The notes beneath the pieces are model-generated. The model ran no database searches. It was not told the origin of the DNA and worked only from the letters and a program-made list of their open reading frames with translations. A stretch of 64,000 nt of DNA from Pseudomonas hamedanensis. Its GTDB lineage: Bacteria; Pseudomonadota; Gammaproteobacteria; Pseudomonadales; Pseudomonadaceae. Numbering within the stretch: the stretch's first letter is position 1; the number at the start of each line of letters is the position of its first letter. Shown here in pieces: positions 20,570-30,437 of this stretch. Both the position numbers and the translations under genes were made by a program. The stretch lies in contig NZ_CP077091.1 of the NCBI RefSeq assembly GCF_014268595.2, forward strand, positions 3,436,001-3,500,000, given 5' to 3'.

Positions 20570-21643
20570 ATGTCCGCCATCACCACAGACCTGCCCGCCC
20601 TCGCCCAATCGATCAAGGACTGGGGCCGTGAGCTGGGCTTCCAGCAAGTCGGCATCAGTGGCCTGGACCTGGCCGAGCACGAGCAGCATCTGCAACGGTG
20701 GCTCGAGGCCGGCTATCACGGCGACATGGATTACATGGGCGCCCATGGCAGCAAACGCTCGCACCCCGAGGAACTGGTGCCGGGCACTTTGCGCGTGATC
20801 TCGCTGCGCATGGACTACCTGCCCGGCGATACGCAAATGGCGCAAATGCTGGCGCAACCGGAAAAAGCCTACGTGTCGCGTTATGCCTTGGGCCGCGATT
20901 ACCACAAATTGATCCGTAAACGCGTTCAACAACTGGCCGACAGGATTCAGGCGCAGATCGGCCCGTTCGGTTTTCGCGCCTTTGTTGACAGTGCTCCGGT
21001 GCTGGAAAAAGCCATCGCCGAGCAGGCCGGGCTGGGTTGGATCGGCAAAAACACTCTGGTGCTCAACCGCAAGGCCGGCAGTTATTTCTTTCTCAGCGAA
21101 TTGTTCGTCGATCTACCGTTGCCGGTAGATGAGCCGCACAGCACCGAACATTGTGGGCGCTGCACCGCGTGCCTCGATATCTGCCCGACCAACGCCTTCG
21201 TCGGTCCGTATGTGCTGGACGCCCGGCGTTGCATTTCCTACCTGACCATCGAGCTGAAAACCGCCATCCCCGAAGAGCTGCGCCCACTGATCGGCAATCG
21301 CGTGTTTGGCTGTGATGATTGCCAGATCGTCTGCCCATGGAACCGTTTCGCCCGGCCTACTGGAGAAAGCGATTTCAAGCCACGGCACAATCTGGATAAC
21401 GTTGAGTTGGCTGAGCTGTTCATGTGGGATGAAGAGAAGTTCTTGAGCAGCACTGAAGGTTCGCCGTTGCGGCGGGCGGGCTATGAGCGCTGGTTACGCA
21501 ATCTGGCGGTGGGGCTGGGCAATGCGCCTTCAACGATTCCGGTGCTGGAAGCGTTGAAGGCGCGACGTGATTATCCGTCAGAGTTGGTTAAAGAACATGT
21601 GGAGTGGGCACTTGAACAGCACTCCAGACCTTACCCCCCATAA
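20570..21643 (+). CDS. queG: Epoxyqueuosine reductase
   Basis: QueG carries out the last step of queuosine synthesis, reducing epoxyqueuosine in tRNA with cobalamin and two [4Fe-4S] clusters. The 357-aa protein has the N-terminal DUF1730 region and a ferredoxin-like domain with CGRCTACLDICPTNAF (about residue 195), followed by CDDCQIVCPWN. The C-terminal HEAT-like end (YERWLRNLAVGLGN) is also typical. The start ATG at 20570 follows a weak ribosome-binding site. Its 3' end converges on the RHS gene with 26 bases between the stops and no visible terminator. Confidence 0.97.
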   Translation: MSAITTDLPALAQSIKDWGRELGFQQVGISGLDLAEHEQHLQRWLEAGYHGDMDYMGAHGSKRSHPEELVPGTLRVISLRMDYLPGDTQMAQMLAQPEKAYVSRYALGRDYHKLIRKRVQQLADRIQAQIGPFGFRAFVDSAPVLEKAIAEQAGLGWIGKNTLVLNRKAGSYFFLSELFVDLPLPVDEPHSTEHCGRCTACLDICPTNAFVGPYVLDARRCISYLTIELKTAIPEELRPLIGNRVFGCDDCQIVCPWNRFARPTGESDFKPRHNLDNVELAELFMWDEEKFLSSTEGSPLRRAGYERWLRNLAVGLGNAPSTIPVLEALKARRDYPSELVKEHVEWALEQHSRPYPP

Positions 21644-21669
21644 AAGGGCAAGCACAGTATTCAGATTGC

Positions 21670-24600
21670 TCATATGCGCTTTGTAACCAGATTTCTGGCC
21701 GATCTCATTATTGCGTTGGTCTCCCCGTCGGACCAATGGCCGCCCGCCTGCAGGACTTTGCAAACTCTCTGTTTACTGTCCTCCAGAAGATAAATACGCT
21801 CTCCCCGTCCTTTCGAGGCCGCGAAAAAAACATGCGTTACTTTTCTACCATCACCGGCAGCGCCGAATTCCTCGTAATACATCCTGGACCTCCTGGCCGC
21901 CAGGAGGGGGGACATATCGCTTTCCACGAGCACGAAGAATTCGTCGGCCATCGTCTTATGAGCGGCAAAGAGGTAGTCTTCTGCCTCGGGTCTGACTAAT
22001 TGCCAAGGCTGATCTGCCACGTCCTCCACGGGCGCCTTGGCTTTTTTCGCATTCCCCTTAAGACGTCGTGCCGCTCTGGCTGCGTCCTCCCTTTTAGGAC
22101 TGAGACCTTTGCTAAAGGCTGAAGCCATCTTCCTGCCAGCATTCACAGCAGCTTTTGCACCCGCCGCCATACCTGCACCGAGCGAAGCCAGCCCCAGACC
22201 AAAGCTGACCCAGCCCAATATCTCGCCTGCTTGAGAACCCGGGTCCAGCCCATTGACCACCTCGCTGGCAATACCCGCCAAGCCTGAAGCGACCGCCAGT
22301 CCCAATGCCGCCGCTGCCCATGGTGTCGCCGCGCCCATCGTCACCACGCTGGCAACAATTCCGAGAATACTGAGCCCGATACCCAGGACTGACTGCCAGG
22401 AGATATGCCCGGTAGGGTCAACCCGATTGACAGGGTCGCCCAGGCAATAACTGTAGGCATTCAATCCGCCCGCGCCGAACGGGCTCATGCTATCGGGGGC
22501 AAGAAAACGCATCAGTGTCGGGCTATAGGCCCTATAACCATTGCCCAACAGATACAACCCGGTAACCGGATCCAGCTGCTCGCCGTTGAACCCCGCCAGG
22601 CTGAACAATCCGCCTTCGGCAGGACGGTGACCGTAAGGGCTGTAGGCGCAATCGGTGAGCTGTTCCTTGCCCAGCGTTGCCAGCACGCTTTGCTGCTGAT
22701 CGGTGCCAAACAGCTGCGCGCCGGCGTTCAAACCGAGTTGCCGTTGCCCCACAAGCGCGCCACCGTGACGCACAATACTGGATGAATTTTCCCCACTCAC
22801 CTCATTGGCGACCCGGCCTGCGTAGTAGTAACGCTGCGTAGTAACGTGGTCGGGTTGCGACAGCTCAACCAGATCATCGAAACCGTCGTAATGGTAGCCA
22901 CGAATGACTGAACCGCCTGCGCCGGACAATTGTTCGAGACGTCCAAAAGCGTCATAGGCCAGGGTTCGCGCTTGGTCGTCCTTGATCATCCTGCCGTTGG
23001 CGTCGTATTCCAGCGTCACCGTTGATGAATTATCGGCATGGGAAAGTTTGACTGCGCTGAGCTGTGCAGGATCAGGGTTGTCATAACTGAAGGTGGTCAG
23101 ATTGACGCCCAGCGGGAACTTCGTCCGCACGGTAAGAATGTTGTCCAGCGCATCGAAGGTGAACGTCTGCCGGACAATTTCCTTGCCATATGGATCGCGG
23201 GGCTTTTGGGTGCCAGCACAGTCGTACTGGATCAGACGCCCGCGCGCATCGTAGGTGAATTGCTCATCACGCAAAATCTGCGTGCCACGCCTGGAGACTT
23301 TTTGCGCCAGTTTGCCAGCAAGCGTATAAGTCGATTCCAGCGTCTGCTCAGGCTGGCCCTGAATCTCGAATGTACGCCGGGTTTCGCGACCGATATCGTC
23401 ATAAGCGAACCGGGTGATCATTTGACGCTTGATTGACGTCTCTTCGGTTTTCGTCCAGTCCAGCATCCCCGTCCCGCTGTTGTAGTGAAACTCGGTTTTC
23501 AGCGCGCCCTGCGAGGCGGATAGAAGGCGGCCGAACTCATCGTATTCGGATCTGCTTTCGGTTCCGAGTACATCGACGTGGGTGATCGGTCGCCCCTGCA
23601 GGGTATAGGTACTCGACGTTGTTTTACTGATAGCGCCCAAGGTCGTCGTTTCGGATTTGAGGCGTCCGGAAGGGTAATAGGTAAAGCTGCGTATCCTGCC
23701 GCTTTCGGTACAGGTCGAGGGATTGCCACTGACGGGGTCGTAAGTCAGTTTCGTGACCAGATTCCCTGCCTTGCGCTCCGTCAGTAAACCGCCCAGATCG
23801 CGCAAATAGGTGAATTCGGTTTTTTTGCCATCAGCACTCTTGTACCACTGTGGCTGAGTGAAGCCCGCTTCATAGCCAGCCTCGGACTTTCGTCCGCCCA
23901 CGGTACTTTGTATTAATCGACTCAAACCGTCATAAGTTTGCTGCCCCAACACTATGTCATCGACCTTGATGCCGGTCGGTAGCCCCTCGTCGCTATGCTC
24001 GGCATAGTCGGTCACGACCGCACTGGCGTCGGGCAGAACACTGCGGATTATCCGGTCAAAAACGTCGTACTCATATCGAGTTGTATTGCCGACAGGGTCT
24101 GTCTGACTGGTTGTTCGTCCGTACCCGTCATAGGTGTAAACGGTTTTGCCGAGACTCTTGTTCTTCAGATTGAAGCGCTCGACACTCAGCGGCTTACCGA
24201 AGTCATTGACGAGGGTAATTGTCTTGCCCATCCCCTGGAGCCAATCGGCCTGCTGGCGAAGCACCGGATCCGCCTCGCTGTGTTCGATACGCCCATCGGC
24301 ATGCAGCGTCTTGCTGACCTGGCCCCAGGAATCGAATTCGTAGCGGGTGCTAATCGGATAAGGCTTGCCATCACGCCAATCGGTCAGCGTCACTTCCACC
24401 TTGTGACCGACCGGATCATGCAGGGCAGAATACAGCGTGCGAACCTGGATGAGACCGTCCTTGTCGGGGTGGTCGCAGTCCTTTTCCTCAACGGTGGTCA
24501 CCCGCTCCAGGCCATCGTAGGCCACTCTTTGCTGGCCCCCGGCGGGGTCCGTGGTTACTACTGTCGCGGGCTGCTCCTTGCTGGCGGCCAGATAGGCCCA

Positions 24601-26421
24601 CCGAGTTGCGGCCGCGTAATCGGTGCCAGAGGCGACCGTTTTGCACACTGCCCGTCCGATGGCGTCATATTGATGTTCGATGTGCTCGCCATCGACACCT
24701 GTTTCCGACACCAGTAATCCGGTTAGCGTCGAAAGTACTTTCTCACTGGTCTGCAACGCGCCGTCAAATCCGCGTGTGCTGGACTTGATCCGCAGCCTGT
24801 CATCCTCAAGTTCATAGGAAAATTCGGTAGCGGTTTCTTTATCATTCAGGGTGAACGTTTGCTCTTTCGTAGCCCCGTGCTTGAGTGGATCCTCGGGCAA
24901 GTTCAGATAACTGCGTGCGGTTTTCGAACGCAATATCTCAACACCTTCCACAACTTCGAAAAAACGCTCCTTGATCGGCAACACGGATGCCAGTTCCGCA
25001 TCGTCCAGCGCAGCATGCAGCGCATAGTCATAGCACGTGACAGTCGAAGCACCCTCCAACGAGGCAGCAGTGACCGTCCTCTTTCTCGGGAACCTGGAGA
25101 AACCCAGCGGATCCTCTGGGCAATTATCGCCACCACTTGCCGGATAAAATTCCGTCGAAGTCGTGACCCCGCTTGGCTCAACCTGCCTGAGCAAGTTGCC
25201 TTCCTGATCGAACTCGGTGACGGTGGTTTCGACACGCTTTTGCTGGGTGCGTCGATCAAGGTACGTCACCGTATGCACCTTCGGCATGCGGAACTGAGCC
25301 ACTTGATCATTGAATGGCTTGGTGACGGAGCAGTGATATTGGGTGGCGGTTTCGATCTGCGCGTCGCCACAGGTGGTCGTCTCTGCGATCAGGAGATGAA
25401 ACTTGTTGTAGGTGCGTTTGATGCGGGTGTGAACTTTTCCTTTTACCACCCACTTCTCATCCGAGGTATATACGTAGTAGCCGGGTGCCTGATAGAGAGG
25501 ATCGCCGTCGCTGTCTCTGGCCGGCGACAGCCCCTGGCCAAGAAAGTTATGGTCAGAGTACTCGTACGTCTTGCAGAGCTTGGGTTGGCCGCGCCCTGGG
25601 TAAATATCGTGAGCGATGACAAACGGCAGTGTCCGGTCAACGCCATTTACGAAATGATGACCTTGGCGCTTGTAGCGAATGATTTCTACGCCGCGCAATG
25701 GATTGACGACGCGGTGTAAATAGCTGGCCCCATCTATGACTTCATATTCCAGATCCCAACCTCTACCGACCGGTAGCTCGATCGCCGTGATCCGAGCGTT
25801 TTTCAATGTCATTTTGTAGTCGGAACTGGAAGCAGTGTCGGGATGCCGCGTCAATACCACTTGGCCTGCCTTGCGTGTGACCCTCAACAGGCAGCGCTTG
25901 GTATCGTTAATTTCAGCCAACCTGGGAAACCCGTTGAACAACTCATGCTTCAGCGCAACGCTGACGCCGTTCGCCGCAATTATTTTTTCTGCTACGGCGA
26001 AATGACTGCCCACCAGGACTTTCAGCAACTCACGCCGACCATCCTTGTATCGAACTTCATAGCGCCCTGCCCCGGTCACCAACACCTTTGCCGTCTGCAG
26101 TTTCATTTCCTTGAACTTCAGACCGGCAGACGTCTCGACAGCCTTGTAGCGCTCACCGTTGGACAATGTCATGACTTTGCTGCGCAAGTCGTAATTTGTA
26201 AGGGTCAAAGACCAGCCAATGCCGAAACCGACATCTGTCTGGTTGAGCGGATTGAAAGCCACTGAAAACGCAAGTTCAGGGCCATTGAGATCCGCCGAGC
26301 GCAGCTTTCCCAACGAAAAAGCGCAGGTGTACATACCCGTGCGGGGATCAACACCGCCGGAAACAAATTCACCGAAGTTGAAAGCGTTTGAATGAACAGC
26401 GGAGGACAAATTACTCTCCAT
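21670..26421 (-). CDS. RHS/YD-repeat protein, probable toxin
   Basis: This 1583-aa protein consists mostly of YD/RHS repeats (for example YDGLERVTTVEE, YDGYGRTTSQTDPVGNTTRYEYD, YDAFGRLEQL) that would form a hollow shell. The RHS core signature ends near residue 1339 (YSYCLGDPVNRVDPTGH). About 244 residues follow: a Gly/Ala-rich hydrophobic stretch (LGIGLSILGIVASVVTMGAA...), a Lys/Arg-rich linker, and a tip of about 110 residues that I do not recognise. There is no signal peptide, PAAR domain or neighbouring VgrG. No immunity gene follows, because the next gene converges. The start ATG has AAGGA nine bases upstream. It may be a TccC-like or otherwise secreted toxin; activity is unknown. Confidence 0.85.
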   Translation of the reverse strand: MESNLSSAVHSNAFNFGEFVSGGVDPRTGMYTCAFSLGKLRSADLNGPELAFSVAFNPLNQTDVGFGIGWSLTLTNYDLRSKVMTLSNGERYKAVETSAGLKFKEMKLQTAKVLVTGAGRYEVRYKDGRRELLKVLVGSHFAVAEKIIAANGVSVALKHELFNGFPRLAEINDTKRCLLRVTRKAGQVVLTRHPDTASSSDYKMTLKNARITAIELPVGRGWDLEYEVIDGASYLHRVVNPLRGVEIIRYKRQGHHFVNGVDRTLPFVIAHDIYPGRGQPKLCKTYEYSDHNFLGQGLSPARDSDGDPLYQAPGYYVYTSDEKWVVKGKVHTRIKRTYNKFHLLIAETTTCGDAQIETATQYHCSVTKPFNDQVAQFRMPKVHTVTYLDRRTQQKRVETTVTEFDQEGNLLRQVEPSGVTTSTEFYPASGGDNCPEDPLGFSRFPRKRTVTAASLEGASTVTCYDYALHAALDDAELASVLPIKERFFEVVEGVEILRSKTARSYLNLPEDPLKHGATKEQTFTLNDKETATEFSYELEDDRLRIKSSTRGFDGALQTSEKVLSTLTGLLVSETGVDGEHIEHQYDAIGRAVCKTVASGTDYAAATRWAYLAASKEQPATVVTTDPAGGQQRVAYDGLERVTTVEEKDCDHPDKDGLIQVRTLYSALHDPVGHKVEVTLTDWRDGKPYPISTRYEFDSWGQVSKTLHADGRIEHSEADPVLRQQADWLQGMGKTITLVNDFGKPLSVERFNLKNKSLGKTVYTYDGYGRTTSQTDPVGNTTRYEYDVFDRIIRSVLPDASAVVTDYAEHSDEGLPTGIKVDDIVLGQQTYDGLSRLIQSTVGGRKSEAGYEAGFTQPQWYKSADGKKTEFTYLRDLGGLLTERKAGNLVTKLTYDPVSGNPSTCTESGRIRSFTYYPSGRLKSETTTLGAISKTTSSTYTLQGRPITHVDVLGTESRSEYDEFGRLLSASQGALKTEFHYNSGTGMLDWTKTEETSIKRQMITRFAYDDIGRETRRTFEIQGQPEQTLESTYTLAGKLAQKVSRRGTQILRDEQFTYDARGRLIQYDCAGTQKPRDPYGKEIVRQTFTFDALDNILTVRTKFPLGVNLTTFSYDNPDPAQLSAVKLSHADNSSTVTLEYDANGRMIKDDQARTLAYDAFGRLEQLSGAGGSVIRGYHYDGFDDLVELSQPDHVTTQRYYYAGRVANEVSGENSSSIVRHGGALVGQRQLGLNAGAQLFGTDQQQSVLATLGKEQLTDCAYSPYGHRPAEGGLFSLAGFNGEQLDPVTGLYLLGNGYRAYSPTLMRFLAPDSMSPFGAGGLNAYSYCLGDPVNRVDPTGHISWQSVLGIGLSILGIVASVVTMGAATPWAAAALGLAVASGLAGIASEVVNGLDPGSQAGEILGWVSFGLGLASLGAGMAAGAKAAVNAGRKMASAFSKGLSPKREDAARAARRLKGNAKKAKAPVEDVADQPWQLVRPEAEDYLFAAHKTMADEFFVLVESDMSPLLAARRSRMYYEEFGAAGDGRKVTHVFFAASKGRGERIYLLEDSKQRVCKVLQAGGHWSDGETNAIMRSARNLVTKRI

Positions 26422-26496
26422 AGAAAAAATCCTTGTTCCAGATAGTTACAAAACGGCCAAGTCGGCCAGCAAAAATTCGCTGGCCACATCATGAAA

Positions 26497-27483
26497 TCAG
26501 ACAGACTGTCTCATTGGCCGCTTGGAATCTCCCAGAATAAAAGCACGCTGATCTTTATCACCTTCGATACAAAGTCTATGTTCCGAACCAAACTCATCAA
26601 TCACTGCAAACTCGAATGAACCGTCGCGCTCCCGCCCCACTTGCAGGTCAGCGGAAGTATATTGAATGAACGTCAGCTGTCCGGGCACGTTGTTGATCGG
26701 CACGGTCATAGTGCCGAGCGGACTACTAAAAGTTGCTATGCGCCCATAGATGGGCGCCATGTAACCGTAAAAGTTTCTGCGTCCGTCATTGGCACCCCGA
26801 ATGTTTCCAGAGGCATAGACCTGAACTGCGTCTTCGGAATCATAAGGATGAAGTTTCACTTCACTGCTGTACCAGTCAAGCAGGTGAATCTGCCTGCCCT
26901 CCGCTTGCAGTCCGACGTGATGAATTTGCACCGAGTCATATTGCGCCTTCTGCTGTTTCTCACCATATTTGTTGAACATCAAGGTCCTCAGCGAATACTC
27001 TTTCGGCGGAACTGCCTCCAGCGTAACACTGCTGTCAAAGTCAACTCCGTTACTTCGCAATAACACACCATCCAGCAGAACTTCGGCAGCCACTTCCATG
27101 ATTCCAGGCCTGGAAGCCGAAACCCAGAACTGAAAAATCTGTACCGGGTCAGAGTCGTCGCTTATCCGGTTATGCGCGACGCGCGGGACTTCAGTCAGCC
27201 GAGTTGCACCACCCGTCATTTCGTGAGCATAACGGTTTTCCTGAAGCGATACGCTCCAGTCCCCCTCCAGAGGCCGAGAGCCGTTATAGGCGATCAATCG
27301 CAGCGACTGCAACGCCGGATGTCCATACAGTGATGCGCCGTCGCCATTGTTATCGATGCCGTGCAGAAGCACCAAGACACGTACCTGCATGCGGCCGTTG
27401 GCATAGAGCACTTTGTGCTGGCCAGAAATTGCGGCGTCGAGTTTCACCTCGATACGGGAGATACCAACTTGTTCATCAGTCAT
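26497..27483 (-). CDS. Protein of unknown function, paralog of the 30438-31469 product
   Basis: I do not recognise a named family. The product is about 328 aa from the ATG at 27483, which has AAGG eight bases upstream. An in-frame TTG at 27579 would add 32 residues but has poor upstream support. The opening (ISRIEVKLDAAISGQHKVLY then NGRMQVRVLVLLHGIDNNGD) aligns with the start of the other paralog (LLKVKFDAAESTRSKELF, NGRMQVKVQVLVAGADADG). Later both share a FWVSAS/FWVSSA turn and a VKLHPYD/IKLVDWL-like segment. No signal peptide or membrane helix is seen; it looks rich in beta strands. It sits 75 bases upstream of the RHS gene and is likely co-transcribed with it. Confidence 0.7.
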   Translation of the reverse strand: MTDEQVGISRIEVKLDAAISGQHKVLYANGRMQVRVLVLLHGIDNNGDGASLYGHPALQSLRLIAYNGSRPLEGDWSVSLQENRYAHEMTGGATRLTEVPRVAHNRISDDSDPVQIFQFWVSASRPGIMEVAAEVLLDGVLLRSNGVDFDSSVTLEAVPPKEYSLRTLMFNKYGEKQQKAQYDSVQIHHVGLQAEGRQIHLLDWYSSEVKLHPYDSEDAVQVYASGNIRGANDGRRNFYGYMAPIYGRIATFSSPLGTMTVPINNVPGQLTFIQYTSADLQVGRERDGSFEFAVIDEFGSEHRLCIEGDKDQRAFILGDSKRPMRQSV

Positions 27484-27579
27484 TTTACGATACCTTGCTG
27501 GTTGATAGATTTCGCCCTTTGAGGACTCAGCAAAGTATTGAGGCTCAACTTCAATTAAAACAGCCGAGACATTCGACAA

Positions 27580-27824
27580 ATCATGAGAAGGTAATAATTT
27601 AACACCTCCATCATCAACTTACACAAATGCTCATATACTCAAAAGTTGCAAATATCACGACGCAAACTTTAACAACCTCGTTCCTGAACCTCTGATTCCA
27701 GCACGCTGGGACTTTTCTCCCCTTCCGACTTAAGCTACACAGAATCAGAAGGGGAAGTCACCGAACAGCCACCCTTGTCAGTATATGTTATGAAAATAAA
27801 GAACCCGTCACTTTCAAAAACATT
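27580..27824. other. AT-rich intergenic gap in the RHS/LRR cluster
   Basis: About 245 bases visibly richer in A/T than the surroundings. It holds an imperfect hairpin (CCCCTTC at about 27720 with GAAGGGG at about 27752) but no U-run after it on the minus strand. No open frame of note is present. It probably contains the promoter for the 26497-27483 gene and the RHS gene; I cannot point to the boxes. Confidence 0.4.
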
Positions 27825-30251
27825 TCAGTCACTGTCCGACCCTGTCGAAATACCGCTTTCTGAAGATTCACTATCGGAGTCAGATTCTGAAACTACATCC
27901 TCCACCTGGATTTCCACCTTCCGATCCATACTGGAGTTTTCTAAATACTGACTAATCCGTTGCCTTGACGCTTCACTCAGCGGGTTATTCGCCAAACCAA
28001 CGAATAGGTCCTGAGTATCCGGTATCTCAAACAACTCATGTCCCACGTCGGAAATATTATTATCATGCAACGCCACGACACCCAGTTTCCTTGGCGCATC
28101 TATGCCTGAAGGTACGTTGGAAAGATTTGCGTTGCTCAGCATCAATCCGGTTAAACCTGCCATGTAGCCTACCTGCGGAGCAACTGTCAGAGGGTTGTTC
28201 GCCAGATTCAATCGGGTAAGCGTTTCGATTCTGGACAATCCCTCAACTGTGACCTCGGATAGTGTTAGCGAGCACCCGTCCAGTGTTAGCTCGCTTAACT
28301 GGCGCATTTGAAATATTCCTGATGGAAATTCCTCGATTTCAATGCCAAAAATCCCTAATGATTGAACATTGGGAAAGCTGTCAAGAAACGCACCCATCCG
28401 TGCGCCCGGTTTTTCTACGGTCAGGATCAACTCTGTTACATATTCAAATCTGGTGGAAAGCCTTGGTAACTCACCCGAAAAATCGACATAGTAAGAAAAA
28501 TGATAGTCTCCCTCCCCCCATTTTGACACCGACTTGCGCTGCCAGATATCTCGCAGCTTTGCGCTGAATCGCTCGCGAGCCTGGCGTCGCTCCGCCTGTG
28601 TGGTAGCGCCCTCTGGTTCCGATACCAGGGTATGAGGTGGCGGCCCATCGGCATTCCATATCGCCAGTTCATCGCACAACGTCGCAAACTCTTTTTCCAG
28701 ACGAATCAATACACCGGCCGGATCATTCTTCAAACGTTCGTTGATGAACTTTGCCGCCTCCTCGTGCGAAAGCTGCGGATAAAGATCATGTACCCGCTCC
28801 ACGACGGACTTTGTCGATGCCGGTTGGCTGTCTCCCCCCCCATGCAACTGACCCCTTTGCCCGAATTGCACGGTGCCAAGGTCGACGTGGGGTAGCGGTG
28901 CGAGCCCGAGCAATTTGCTCACGGCTGCGCGCGTCGGCAGCGGCTGGGCACGGATCAATTGTCGCAGCGCTGCACCACCGTCTTTTGTCACACCGAGTAG
29001 CTGGCGTTGTTCGGGCAGCAACAGCAAAAAGAGTACCGAACACAGATCTTTCGATCCCTGAGGTGAAGAGCCATCGCCACGGTGAATGGCATAACCATCA
29101 TTCTGGCGAATCAGTACGTGACGAAACGGCGAACGGGCATCGCCTATAGCGCTCAGAACGTCTGACTCCGTCGTCCCCCGGCGAATCTCGATACGCATTT
29201 GCTGCGGCCAATTGGCAAGGTTGCCGAGCATATGCAGCATCAATCGATCACTGTCCGGGTTCGATACTGCCTCTAAATAAAGGCCTTCCCCGGCCCTGGC
29301 CAGACGAATTTCCCGCAGGGCTACCAGGATCTCTTGCGCAACTCGCTGTGGCATTCCCGGTTGATTGTGCATATGCAAACGCTCGCTGGCGCTGGTGGTG
29401 CGCCATATCGCTTGTGCGGCGGTTTTCGGCAGACCCGGAAATACCCGGCGCATGCGAAGAGTGTTTTCATCACAGTCGGCCTCGAACGCTTCTTCCAGGT
29501 TTTTGAACCGGCCGAACCGCTCAGAGGGTATCGGGTGCCCCTCTGCCTGAATCAGGTGATCAAGTTCGAATCGCCTGATGGTGTCCTTCAGCAAAAAAGG
29601 TGCGGGACGTTCATTGACGAGCACATCGCGCAGTAACGATTCAGTGACCCCGCTCACGGCTAACATGCGTCCGACCGTCGCGTCGCTGAACTGCGCTACG
29701 GAACGGTCCATCTGGCGAAAAAGCTGTGCGGTTTGCGCTGATATCGAATCGATAAAAATGACGCTCTCGCTATTGAGCGGGCGCCACAACTGCCCCTCAT
29801 CGCCCGGTATCAGCCATGGACCGGAGGGTTCGAGTTCGCGGGAGTTTGTTGCCCTGAACAGGCCGCTGCCTGGATCGGTGACGACCTGAACAAACTGGCC
29901 ATCGGCAATCGCGACATATTCGCGCCCCTTGAATATCCAGACGCCCCGAGAGCCGACCTTCATCAAATTCGTGGGCGCCAGCACCCGGAAACCCGCCAGC
30001 GCCTCCCCCGCTGTGGCATGAATCAATTCATCTGCGACGGGATTCATCAGACTGACGCTGATCGCCTGCTCGGGATTAACCGAATCCACAATCGCAGGTT
30101 TCGGCCTGATCTCCGCAAGTCGAGGCTCGGTAAGGTGCGGCAGTGGTGAAAGGACTGTTTCGCTGTTCAGCGGCCGGCGCGAGCCGTCAGCGTCGAGATC
30201 CGGTTTTTTCGAAAGGCCGGTTGCAGGGTTACGGGGTGGTTTGCCAACCAT
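27825..30251 (-). CDS. Leucine-rich-repeat effector-like protein lacking the NEL ligase domain
   Basis: This 808-aa protein resembles the LRR-NEL / dermonecrotic-toxin-like (DUF6543) proteins of Pseudomonas. It has an N-terminal region with a short folded domain (GSRGVWIFKGREYVAIADGQ...). A long helical middle follows, containing segments such as RVHDLYPQLSHEEAAKFINE. Leucine-rich repeats run from about residue 630 to 765 (LTRLNLANNPL, LTGLMLSNANL, LGVVALHDNNI). In such proteins a NEL E3 ubiquitin-ligase domain with a catalytic Cys normally follows the LRRs. Here the chain instead ends in a short Asp/Ser tail (ESDSDSESSESGISTGSDSD). The start ATG has AAGGATGA upstream. No signal peptide is seen. 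It may be a shortened effector or an accessory binding protein. Confidence 0.75.
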   Translation of the reverse strand: MVGKPPRNPATGLSKKPDLDADGSRRPLNSETVLSPLPHLTEPRLAEIRPKPAIVDSVNPEQAISVSLMNPVADELIHATAGEALAGFRVLAPTNLMKVGSRGVWIFKGREYVAIADGQFVQVVTDPGSGLFRATNSRELEPSGPWLIPGDEGQLWRPLNSESVIFIDSISAQTAQLFRQMDRSVAQFSDATVGRMLAVSGVTESLLRDVLVNERPAPFLLKDTIRRFELDHLIQAEGHPIPSERFGRFKNLEEAFEADCDENTLRMRRVFPGLPKTAAQAIWRTTSASERLHMHNQPGMPQRVAQEILVALREIRLARAGEGLYLEAVSNPDSDRLMLHMLGNLANWPQQMRIEIRRGTTESDVLSAIGDARSPFRHVLIRQNDGYAIHRGDGSSPQGSKDLCSVLFLLLLPEQRQLLGVTKDGGAALRQLIRAQPLPTRAAVSKLLGLAPLPHVDLGTVQFGQRGQLHGGGDSQPASTKSVVERVHDLYPQLSHEEAAKFINERLKNDPAGVLIRLEKEFATLCDELAIWNADGPPPHTLVSEPEGATTQAERRQARERFSAKLRDIWQRKSVSKWGEGDYHFSYYVDFSGELPRLSTRFEYVTELILTVEKPGARMGAFLDSFPNVQSLGIFGIEIEEFPSGIFQMRQLSELTLDGCSLTLSEVTVEGLSRIETLTRLNLANNPLTVAPQVGYMAGLTGLMLSNANLSNVPSGIDAPRKLGVVALHDNNISDVGHELFEIPDTQDLFVGLANNPLSEASRQRISQYLENSSMDRKVEIQVEDVVSESDSDSESSESGISTGSDSD

Positions 30252-30437
30252 TAATGCTCATCCTTGAGTGGTGATGTGCTGGCTCCGCAGCACCGCGGAG
30301 CCAACAAACGTTTGTCTGTAAAGTATCGAAACTGCAATCAATCATGGGATTGTCGAAGTTCCAGCTTACAGACTTGCACCCTCTGCAGCGGCATATATAT
30401 CTACCGCTTGTAACAGCTCAAGTTCGTCGCGCTGAAG

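Noticed and set aside
21736..21999. Short plus-strand frame opposite the RHS tip as a possible immunity gene
   Set aside because: It is antisense inside the RHS gene, lacks a ribosome-binding site, and immunity genes normally follow on the same strand.
21670..26421. RHS protein as a type VI secretion effector
   Set aside because: No PAAR or VgrG domain is seen in the protein or in the neighbouring genes, so delivery by type VI secretion cannot be supported.
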